Shown: positions 15,985 through 22,940 of the stretch, piece after piece
Layout: every line of letters begins with the position of its first letter
Numbering within the stretch: the first letter of the stretch is position 1
Assembly (NCBI RefSeq): GCF_026241255.1
Contig: NZ_JAPHNC010000002.1
Span: 243,826 to 307,825 of the forward strand
Origin: Helicobacter sp. MIT 21-1697
GTDB lineage: Bacteria; Campylobacterota; Campylobacteria; Campylobacterales; Helicobacteraceae
DNA: 64,000 nt
Reading direction: 5' to 3'
Notes under the pieces: generated by a model
Database searches by the model: none
What the model was told of the DNA's origin: nothing
The model's input: the letters and a program-made list of their open reading frames with translations, nothing else
Position numbers and translations under genes: made by a program

Positions 15985-18141
15985 TTATTGTTTGAGGTTA
16001 AGGAGAGTGTTTAGAATCTGGTCTGAAGTTGTTACAGCTTTTGAGTTTGCTTGGAATCCTCTTTGCACAACAATAAGCTGCGTTAAAGAGCGACTTAAAT
16101 CCACATTACTCATCTCTAGCTTACTACCTGACACTCCGCCTCTACGCCCTGTATTCGCTGCACCAACCATTGGCTCTCCCGAGTTTCCTGTTTGTGAAAA
16201 AACATTTCCTCCCTCTGCTTGCAAACCGGCATTATTTGCAAAGTTTGCAAGAGCCACTTGAGCAAGGGCAATAGAGCGTCCATTACTAAATGCACCAAGC
16301 AAAGAACCATTAGAGTCAAAACGAATATCCATTAAGTCTCCCGCTTGGTAGCCATTTTGGTTAATTGAATAGGTTTCTGAAATCTTATCTACGCTTGTAA
16401 GCCCACCAAAGGTTTCATTCGCACCAAATTTAAGCTCCAATCTTTGTGGTCCTTTTGAGCCATTTTTGGGGTCAAATTGTAAAACAGGTGGATTCATACC
16501 CGAAAGCGAACCATCACTATTAAAACTCGCTCGTCCGCCCTCAAAAACATTTGGTTTAGTTACAGAGCCACCGATGAATTGCGCAGGTTCAGGCACAATC
16601 GCACGAAAACTCCATACTGCATCGCCTGTTTTCCAAAACTCAAAGCGGATATTATGCTTACTTCCCAAACTATCTACAATATCTACACTTGTAGCGTGGG
16701 TAGCTTTGACAATTTTACCTGTATTTACTGCTGCACCACCTTCAATCAAAGAGGCTGTATTTAAAGCTTTCATTGTTTCTTTAAAAAGCACATTATTTGT
16801 TACATTATCAGAAAAATGGCTTGTAACATAGAGGCTAAGATTGCGTTGCTCATCATCGGCATCATCGTGATTAGCAATTTCAAACATACCCCAACGATTG
16901 ATTGTTACTCCCACCGTGGCAGTGCTTTCATAATAAGTTTTTTCAGGATTTTTAATCATATTTGCATCATATTGTATAAGGGCGCGCAAATCCTCTGTCG
17001 TCCTAAATTGTCCTGTGGTAGAATCTGCATCTTCAGATTTGGTATAGCGGTATCTAAAGGCAGTAATATCTTCCTCGCCTTCAACAAAATTTTGCAACAC
17101 ACCTGTGCCACCAGAAGTAATACGAATATTTTTTACCTTTTCCCCGCCGTCCATTTGGTTACGATTCTCAATTCTTAGCTGTCCTGCATCTACATAGGCA
17201 TTTACACCTGTTTTATCACGCAATGAATTAATAGCATTTTGTGCAGCTATGATTGAGCTTACGCCTGTCATTGCAGAATTATTTGAAAAACTGACTTTTT
17301 CGCCATTGATACCTATTGAGCTTACTTCATTCGTTACAACGGTCTCGTGGCGAATGGCGGCAGTTTTATAGCTCAACCAAATACCTTGATTCTCATTTAA
17401 CGCAAAGGCATCACCATCATCATTAAAGAGCACTCCCAAATCCTCGCCTACTTGTGTAAGCACTCCACGCGAATCATATATAGCCACTACACCATCTGCT
17501 GCAGTTTGCGCTGTGGAATCTAAAGCCGCTACATCTTGCATTTGGTCAATATGTCTTCCTGCATTTAAATTAGCGCGTAAAGTAATAGTTTTTGTTGCGC
17601 GTGCTGGCATAACCATACCGGGGTCAATTTGAATATTACGCACAGGTCCTGTATTATCTACTCTAAAAAAATCAAAATCACTCATTGTGCCAGATTCTGC
17701 TGCTTCTAGTGGCGGACGCACCCAACCTTGCACGACATATCCACCTGTGGTTACAAGATTCCCATTTGCATCAAAAAGAAATTCACCATTACGAGTATAA
17801 TTATGCGTTGTGCCTCTATCAGGAGAAATAATGAAAAAACCATCGCCCTCAATGGCAACATCTGTTTTCACATCAGTATTTTGCGTGTTTCCTTGCGAAA
17901 ACACTTTTGTTGTCGCATCAATCCCAACACCTAGTCCTACCGAAAAATCGTTTTGCCCCCCTAATCCATTTTTATAAGGCGAAGTTGCAATAAGTTTAAT
18001 TTGTGAAAGCATATCCACAAAAGATGCTCTTGAGTATTTAAAACCAACGGTATTGACATTTGCAATATTGTTGCTCTCCACATCAAGCGCGATTTGATGC
18101 GCCTGCATACCACTAACTCCTGACCATAAAGACCTTAACAT
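15985..18141 (-). CDS. flgE: Flagellar hook protein FlgE
   Basis: A 718-residue hook subunit, the same length as H. pylori FlgE. The N-terminus MLRSLWSGVSGMQAHQIALD and SNNIANVNTVGFKYSRASF and the C-terminus SNVDLSRSLTQLIVVQRGFQ are the D0 coiled-coil segments of hook/rod proteins; the middle is the surface domain with a GVNAY/ITSGGTG-type Flg_hook insertion. Start at 18141 is chosen because AAAGGATGTAAT precedes it; the in-frame extension to 18183 has none. A sigma54-type promoter lies about 50 bases upstream and a terminator immediately follows, so it is a single-gene unit in the middle flagellar class. Confidence 0.97.
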   Translation of the reverse strand: MLRSLWSGVSGMQAHQIALDVESNNIANVNTVGFKYSRASFVDMLSQIKLIATSPYKNGLGGQNDFSVGLGVGIDATTKVFSQGNTQNTDVKTDVAIEGDGFFIISPDRGTTHNYTRNGEFLFDANGNLVTTGGYVVQGWVRPPLEAAESGTMSDFDFFRVDNTGPVRNIQIDPGMVMPARATKTITLRANLNAGRHIDQMQDVAALDSTAQTAADGVVAIYDSRGVLTQVGEDLGVLFNDDGDAFALNENQGIWLSYKTAAIRHETVVTNEVSSIGINGEKVSFSNNSAMTGVSSIIAAQNAINSLRDKTGVNAYVDAGQLRIENRNQMDGGEKVKNIRITSGGTGVLQNFVEGEEDITAFRYRYTKSEDADSTTGQFRTTEDLRALIQYDANMIKNPEKTYYESTATVGVTINRWGMFEIANHDDADDEQRNLSLYVTSHFSDNVTNNVLFKETMKALNTASLIEGGAAVNTGKIVKATHATSVDIVDSLGSKHNIRFEFWKTGDAVWSFRAIVPEPAQFIGGSVTKPNVFEGGRASFNSDGSLSGMNPPVLQFDPKNGSKGPQRLELKFGANETFGGLTSVDKISETYSINQNGYQAGDLMDIRFDSNGSLLGAFSNGRSIALAQVALANFANNAGLQAEGGNVFSQTGNSGEPMVGAANTGRRGGVSGSKLEMSNVDLSRSLTQLIVVQRGFQANSKAVTTSDQILNTLLNLKQ

Positions 18142-18188
18142 ATTACATCCTTTCTGATAGAATCTACGATATTTATAACGCACTTACA

Positions 18189-18205
18189 AGCAATAGATAT
18201 TCCAA
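18189..18205 (-). promoter_or_regulatory. Sigma54-type promoter of flgE
   Basis: TTGGAATATCTATTGCT has the GG and GC dinucleotides separated by exactly ten bases and TTGC at the -12. It predicts a start near 18178 and a leader of about 38 bases. RpoN control of flgE is established in H. pylori. Confidence 0.75.
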
Positions 18206-18324
18206 TTTTAATAAGTTTTATGCAAATACTCAAAAATTATTTTTTGCCCAAGCAATTTTACTTTGCTTTAAAAAGTATTTTATGTTAGTATTGCTCATCT
18301 TATATAGAATCTAAAAGGTAAAAT

Positions 18325-18774
18325 ATGAAAGAGAACACGCACTCGCTTATTTATCTTGCCCAATGTGATACAACTACGGGATTTTTAAGTCATAACGCGG
18401 AGATTCTAAATCTCTGCAAATCGCGTCCAAAAGAGCAACCTCTCCTTATAGAATCCAGCTCACTGCATATCCTTAAAACGCTTGTGCGTGTGCCAAAAGG
18501 GCATAAAAATCGTATCCGAAAAGCCAAATATACAACCTTTATTTATCCTAATAAAAAAGCAATAAGGCTTGTGCGTGAGGGGCTGCATTCGCATTTTCTT
18601 GAGCAATTTAAAACTCTGTATTCCACTTCTGCGAATCCAACCAAAGAAGATTTTAATGAAATATGGGCGCGGCAAAAATGTGATGTCATCGTGCTAGATA
18701 AACGAGGTTTTAGCCAAAAATCCCCCTCAAAAATATATACAATTAATCACCACACAATCAAAAGGAAGCGATAA
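18325..18774 (+). CDS. Short Sua5/YciO/YrdC-family protein
   Basis: A 149-residue protein with the threonylcarbamoyl-AMP synthase fold signatures: QCDTTTGFLS (13-22) in place of the usual TDTVYGL, KSRPKEQPL (32-40), and STSANPTKEDF (100-110). It would supply L-threonylcarbamoyl-AMP for t6A37 modification of tRNA. It is shorter than TsaC (about 190) and the N-terminal YPT is degenerate, as I recall for the Helicobacter version, so whether it is the active enzyme is uncertain. AAAAGG precedes the ATG. The stop overlaps the start of the S4-domain gene by one base. Confidence 0.7.
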   Translation: MKENTHSLIYLAQCDTTTGFLSHNAEILNLCKSRPKEQPLLIESSSLHILKTLVRVPKGHKNRIRKAKYTTFIYPNKKAIRLVREGLHSHFLEQFKTLYSTSANPTKEDFNEIWARQKCDVIVLDKRGFSQKSPSKIYTINHHTIKRKR

Positions 18775-19025
18775 TGCGCATTGATAAGTTTCTAAGCAGT
18801 GTAAATATCCTCAAACGCCGCAAAATTGCACAAGATATGTGCGAAAATGGTGTAGTAACACTCAATAATATCATTGCAAAATCAAGCAAAGAAGTGCGTG
18901 TAGGCGATATTATACGACTTCATTACCTTGAATACACTAAGATATATCAAGTTTTGGCTATCCCCACAACAAAAACGATTCCAAAATCTCAAAGCAGTGA
19001 GTATTGCAAAGAAATCTTTGAATAA
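18774..19025 (+). CDS. S4-domain RNA-binding protein (Hsp15-like)
   Basis: An 83-residue protein almost wholly made of an S4 RNA-binding domain: MRIDKFLSSVNILKRRKIAQ at the start, then GVVTLNNIIAKSSKEVRVGD. The pattern matches small stand-alone S4 proteins such as Hsp15/RlbA-type factors that bind stalled 50S subunits or structured RNA. It is translationally coupled to the Sua5-like gene (TAATG-type overlap), so both may act on tRNA or the ribosome. Convergent with dapF, 7 bases away. Confidence 0.8.
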   Translation: MRIDKFLSSVNILKRRKIAQDMCENGVVTLNNIIAKSSKEVRVGDIIRLHYLEYTKIYQVLAIPTTKTIPKSQSSEYCKEIFE

Positions 19026-19032
19026 ATTATAC

Positions 19033-19830
19033 TTAAGATTCTAAAAGCCACTCGCACACCGCAATGCGTTTGACTGCACCCTTAAAAAGAATATGAGAAT
19101 CCTCATTCATACGCAGGTGCAAAATATCCTTACTTGGAGGAATCAAAATAGCAGATTTCTCACATAATCCAAACTTTAAAGCCATAGCAAACACTGCAAT
19201 CGCACCTGTGCCACACGCTTGAGTAATATCCTCAACACCGCGTTCGTAAGTGCTATACTTAATAGCGTCTTTTTGTATGAAACCAAGACTTATATTTGCA
19301 TCATATTTGTGTCTTAAATGTTCAAGTAATGTATCTTTTTTATCAGGTAAAGCACTCTCTTGTGAGACAAAACCAACTAAATGTGGCACTCCAGAATCTA
19401 GCAAATCCCACGATTTCACACCATAAGGGTTAGATTCACTTATGTTTTGTTTGAGTATTTTGCACTTGCCCAAATCACTTTGGACTAAAGTCATATCATT
19501 CTCATCTAATTCAATGCCAATAAGTCCAACTTCGCTTAAAAATTGATGTCGCTTTTGAGCTATGCCCTCTATATACGCATAATGCCCTACACTACGACTT
19601 GCATTACCACACATTTTTGCGCTAGAACCATCAGCATTATAAAATTCCCATTCATAAGCATATTCTGCACCTCTTGGAGCAGGGATAAGCACTACCATAC
19701 CATCAGCACCTATACCATTATGTCGCTCACAAACACTTCTAGCAAGGGCAGGACGCGAACCATCATTATGAGAGTGGGAGTGGCAAATAAGAAAATCATT
19801 GCCATTGCTGCTATATTTGACAAAACGCAT
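19033..19830 (-). CDS. dapF: Diaminopimelate epimerase
   Basis: A 265-residue enzyme that converts LL- to meso-diaminopimelate for lysine and peptidoglycan synthesis. The two catalytic cysteines are present: Cys74 in MCGNASRSVGHYA and Cys206 in QACGTGA. The N-terminal KYSSNGNDFL also fits. GGAGGA lies before the ATG. It is the last of three close minus-strand genes speE-coaE-dapF (15-base gap from coaE). Confidence 0.95.
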   Translation of the reverse strand: MRFVKYSSNGNDFLICHSHSHNDGSRPALARSVCERHNGIGADGMVVLIPAPRGAEYAYEWEFYNADGSSAKMCGNASRSVGHYAYIEGIAQKRHQFLSEVGLIGIELDENDMTLVQSDLGKCKILKQNISESNPYGVKSWDLLDSGVPHLVGFVSQESALPDKKDTLLEHLRHKYDANISLGFIQKDAIKYSTYERGVEDITQACGTGAIAVFAMALKFGLCEKSAILIPPSKDILHLRMNEDSHILFKGAVKRIAVCEWLLES

Positions 19831-19845
19831 AGAATCCTCCTTTTA

Positions 19846-20460
19846 TTACTTATCAGTTGGCAGAGGCAAAGATTGCAAATATGATTCTACATATTGTTGT
19901 AAAGTGCGCAAATCACCATCATTATTAATCACATCATCGGCAAGATGACATTTTTCTTCTATGGGCATTTGAGCGTCTAAACGCGCTTTGGCTTCTTGCA
20001 GGGTAAAATTATTGCGTTTCATAATGCGCTCAATGGCTTTTTCTGCTGAAGCATAAACCACAAGTGAGCGTGCCACAGGATAAACCTCCTTGCCTCCGAC
20101 CTCAAAAAACAAAGGAATATCTATAAAATACCACATTTTTTTTTCCTCAAGCTCTCGTGCTTGAGAGAGAATCGCCTCTTTGATATGCGGGTGGAGGATT
20201 GCTTGTAATTGCTCGCGTTGAGATGAGGAAGCAAAAATAATATTGCCAAGTGCCTTACGATTAATCTTGTTATCAGGGTGCAAAATCTCTTTGCCAAAAT
20301 GTGCAACTACTTCCGCACTATGCTCATCAAGCACCTTATGGGCAATAGAATCTGCACAAATGCTTTGAAATCCATAGAGAGAAAGAAAGCTTACAAGTGT
20401 GCTTTTTCCACTGCCTATTGAGCCTGTGAGTGCGATTGCGTATGTTAATTGCGCACTCAT
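19846..20460 (-). CDS. coaE: Dephospho-CoA kinase
   Basis: A 204-residue P-loop kinase performing the last step of coenzyme A synthesis. The Walker A loop is GSIGSGKST (13-21), and CADSIAHKVL and the IDIPLFFE block are typical of CoaE. It starts 3 bases after the speE stop, with its ribosome-binding site inside speE, and belongs to the speE-coaE-dapF unit. Confidence 0.94.
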   Translation of the reverse strand: MSAQLTYAIALTGSIGSGKSTLVSFLSLYGFQSICADSIAHKVLDEHSAEVVAHFGKEILHPDNKINRKALGNIIFASSSQREQLQAILHPHIKEAILSQARELEEKKMWYFIDIPLFFEVGGKEVYPVARSLVVYASAEKAIERIMKRNNFTLQEAKARLDAQMPIEEKCHLADDVINNDGDLRTLQQYVESYLQSLPLPTDK

Positions 20461-20463
20461 ACA

Positions 20464-21252
20464 TCAAAACTTTGCAATATCTTGTATTTTCTCAAATAAA
20501 AAATTTGGCAATACGAATGCACTTTCGTGAATCTTGGCATTATAATATTCCAAATGAGGAAGCAAATCAATCTTTTGAAGCAACATATCTGCACAAGGGT
20601 GAAAATGTTTAGAAGCAAAAATATAACTCTTATCACTCAAAATACTTAAATGAGGGAAAAAAGGCATTATAATATGGAAAAAAGATGTGTATTCACTTAA
20701 TTTTTGTGTAAATGCCTCTTCTTCAAGCAGTGGGTGTGGAGCGCGGGCAATCAATATACCTTCATTTGTGAGCATACGCGATAAACCATCAAGCTGATGT
20801 TTATCAAGCAAAGAATCTGCGATAATGACATCATACTTTTTAATATCCAATTCCATTGCTTGAGAGACGAGTGTAAAATGTTTATGGTGTATCACCTCTT
20901 GAAAATGAGGTAAAAAACTCATAAGAGAATCCAAGCTCTTTTTATCACCCTGCACACAATCTACGCTCACATTATGTTTGAAACATTCATAAGCAATTTC
21001 AAGATTGAAACTATGAAAAAGCAAAACATTTTTTGGATAAGGAATAGAACAAAGCGGAATATGAGCAAGTAATTCAGATTCTATAAAAATATATTTTTTT
21101 AACAAGAGATATTTTTCATCAATCATTGCTACTTCTTCAAAATCTGCACTTTTAAAAATCTCCACAATGTGTGTGCTACGAGCATCTAAAATTTTCGTAT
21201 CAACAATGTATTCTTGTCGGAAATTTGGCGTAAGCCCACGAGTAATCCACAT
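20464..21252 (-). CDS. speE: Spermidine synthase, Helicobacter type
   Basis: A 262-residue aminopropyltransferase, the same length as H. pylori SpeE and clearly collinear with it as I remember that sequence (MWIT start, EIFKSADFEEVAMID, ESELLAHIPLC, SFLPHFQEVIHHKHFT, DIKKYDVIIAD, RAPHPLLE). It makes spermidine from putrescine and decarboxylated SAM. The divergent Helicobacter/Campylobacter version lacks the usual GGGDG motif (here LLFHSFNLE). The ATG at 21252 is preferred to a TTG two codons upstream. The SRP RNA gene lies just upstream on the same strand. Confidence 0.88.
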   Translation of the reverse strand: MWITRGLTPNFRQEYIVDTKILDARSTHIVEIFKSADFEEVAMIDEKYLLLKKYIFIESELLAHIPLCSIPYPKNVLLFHSFNLEIAYECFKHNVSVDCVQGDKKSLDSLMSFLPHFQEVIHHKHFTLVSQAMELDIKKYDVIIADSLLDKHQLDGLSRMLTNEGILIARAPHPLLEEEAFTQKLSEYTSFFHIIMPFFPHLSILSDKSYIFASKHFHPCADMLLQKIDLLPHLEYYNAKIHESAFVLPNFLFEKIQDIAKF

Positions 21253-21286
21253 AATCAAAAACCTTAGTATAAATCTTTAGAAGAAT

Positions 21287-21310
21287 GAGTAAGTCTTAAG
21301 ACTTAAACTC
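21287..21310 (-). terminator. Hairpin after the SRP RNA gene
   Basis: GAGT/ACTC and AAGTC/GACTT arms around TTAA form a hairpin directly after the 3' end of the SRP RNA. On the minus strand it is followed by ATTCTTCT. It separates the RNA gene from speE. Confidence 0.55.
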
Positions 21311-21409
21311 CCTTACAGGTGCTTATGGCACACAAATCCATAAGATGCTCTGCTGTGTTCCCACCCTGAAGCGTTGTCTTATAAACCTATTGCATAAGTC
21401 TATAAGGAA
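21311..21409 (-). ncRNA. ffs: SRP (4.5S) RNA
   Basis: The minus strand carries the conserved apical part of helix 8: CAGG and AGCAG facing each other across an internal loop, then GTG-GGAA-CAC, a GGAA tetraloop closed by three base pairs. Outer pairing continues with ATAAG/CTTAT, CTTATG/CATAAG and CCTTA/TAAGG, giving a rod of roughly 100 bases typical of the small bacterial signal recognition particle RNA. It binds Ffh and targets nascent membrane proteins. Exact ends are uncertain by about ten bases. It lies between hsrA and speE, on the same strand. Confidence 0.88.
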
Positions 21410-21453
21410 GCATAAGATTATATCGTTTGAGGACTTAAAAGTGATTGAAATAA

Positions 21454-22134
21454 TTAGCTTTCACTTGGTTTTTTAGGATAGCAAAAACGATAGCCTCTGC
21501 GGCGAACCGTCTCAATTGTGCCAATATTAAGAGGTTTATCCATTTTTTGACGAATTTGATTTATCGCTACTTCAATGACATTGGGCGTTACAAGCTCTGG
21601 CTCTTCCCAAATCGCATCAAGCAGCTGCTCTTTAGAAACAATTTGGTCGCGATGGCGCGCAAGGTGTGTAAGCACTTCAAAAGGCTTACCTTTAACCTCA
21701 ATTTCTTGCCCTCTGTAAGTAATTTTTTCTTCATCAGGATTAATGACTAAATCTTCAATCTCAATCACACTTGAACCCCAAAAACGCAACCGCGCTTGGA
21801 TTCTAATTAAAAGCACTTCAAGGTTAAAAGGTTTAGGCACAAAATCATCTGCACCCTCTTTAAATGCGCGTATTTCATTTTCTGCTGAAGTTTTAGCCGA
21901 TATGATAATAACTGGTGTTCTTGGAGATTTTTCTTTAACTTGTGCAATAATTTCAATCCCACAACCATCGGGTAAATCCCAATCAGCCAATACTAAATCA
22001 TAATTTCTAATGCTAATAAAATATTCACCATCCTTAAGATTCTCTGCGATATCAGTCTGATAACTACGCTCATTAAGCATTTCTGCAATATTTTTACATA
22101 AGGTAGGATCATCTTCTATGACTAAGATTCTCAT
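21454..22134 (-). CDS. hsrA: OmpR-family response regulator HsrA (HP1043/CosR family)
   Basis: A 226-residue regulator nearly identical in its DNA-binding half to the essential HsrA (H. pylori) and CosR (C. jejuni), with ARLRFWGSSVIEIEDL, KGKPFEVLTHLARHRDQIVS, and NQIRQKMDKPLNIGT. These orphan regulators control redox and general metabolism. The receiver domain here keeps the acidic pocket (Asp8/Asp9), Asp51 in LVLADWDLPDG, and the lysine of PKPF, whereas H. pylori HsrA has lost much of this. No histidine kinase is adjacent. Transcribed toward the SRP RNA gene. Confidence 0.92.
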   Translation of the reverse strand: MRILVIEDDPTLCKNIAEMLNERSYQTDIAENLKDGEYFISIRNYDLVLADWDLPDGCGIEIIAQVKEKSPRTPVIIISAKTSAENEIRAFKEGADDFVPKPFNLEVLLIRIQARLRFWGSSVIEIEDLVINPDEEKITYRGQEIEVKGKPFEVLTHLARHRDQIVSKEQLLDAIWEEPELVTPNVIEVAINQIRQKMDKPLNIGTIETVRRRGYRFCYPKKPSES

Positions 22135-22181
22135 TTTCTCTTCCTCTCAATACTTAAATTTAGCTTGAATTATAGCACAGA

Positions 22182-22940
22182 TTATAAAAATATTTTGCCA
22201 ATTCTAAAATTTCTTGTATTTGAAGTGGCAAATAACACCTTTTTTAGCCAAAAAAGACTATCTTTAGCATTATAACGTTTGAGCGCATCATTATTTTCTG
22301 TGGTTAGATTCAAACCTTCTTCCATTGTATAAAATGCCTCATAACCCATACTCTTTGCTGTGCGGAGTAGTCCCTGATTATAATTCCCATCAGGCCACGC
22401 AAGATGCTTTGTTTGCACACCAAGTTGTTCCTTAATCAATCGCTTTGATAATTCAAAATCCTCGTGCCAAGAAAGCGAAATGATGTTTGAAAATTGATAG
22501 GTATGCGTCATTGAACCTATACTAAAAACATCTTGCATTGTGCGGATTTCTTCCCAATTACACATCACACTGCGTGCATTATCCAACATAGCATTTTTAC
22601 ATTGTTCGTGAGGCAAGGCAACATATTCGCTTGTTAGCTTTGAAGCCTCATCAACCCATTCTGTTACCACAAATAATCCAGCTTTAACCCAATAATGTTT
22701 CATAATTTTATAAGCATTTTCATACACATCGCGCCACGCTCCATCAAAGCTTAATAATACACATCGGCGTGGAATAAGACTATTGTCTTGTTTAAAGGCA
22801 ATAATATCATCAAGGCTTAAAAAACTAAAAGACTTTTTGTGTAAATATTGAATCTGCTTTTCAAAAGTTTCCAAAGATACACTATAAGAATCGTGCATAT
22901 CACGAATATGGGTATATCGGAGTATGGGAATACACATCAT
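22182..22940 (-). CDS. NodB-type polysaccharide deacetylase family protein, degenerate active site
   Basis: A 252-residue protein with the NodB fold order: an N-terminal ETFEKQIQYLHKKSFSFLSLDDI segment (split in the usual way), motif 1 at LLSFDGAWRDVYENA (62-76), and a later AWPDGNYN block as motif 3. Metal-binding positions look altered: the second aspartate of the usual FDDG is absent (FDGAW), and HxxxH of motif 2 appears as GSMTHTY (142-148). It may be inactive or act differently. Its start overlaps the flgL stop (ATGA), so it is translated with the flagellar gene. No signal peptide is obvious, so a cytoplasmic site is likely. Confidence 0.68.
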   Translation of the reverse strand: MMCIPILRYTHIRDMHDSYSVSLETFEKQIQYLHKKSFSFLSLDDIIAFKQDNSLIPRRCVLLSFDGAWRDVYENAYKIMKHYWVKAGLFVVTEWVDEASKLTSEYVALPHEQCKNAMLDNARSVMCNWEEIRTMQDVFSIGSMTHTYQFSNIISLSWHEDFELSKRLIKEQLGVQTKHLAWPDGNYNQGLLRTAKSMGYEAFYTMEEGLNLTTENNDALKRYNAKDSLFWLKKVLFATSNTRNFRIGKIFL

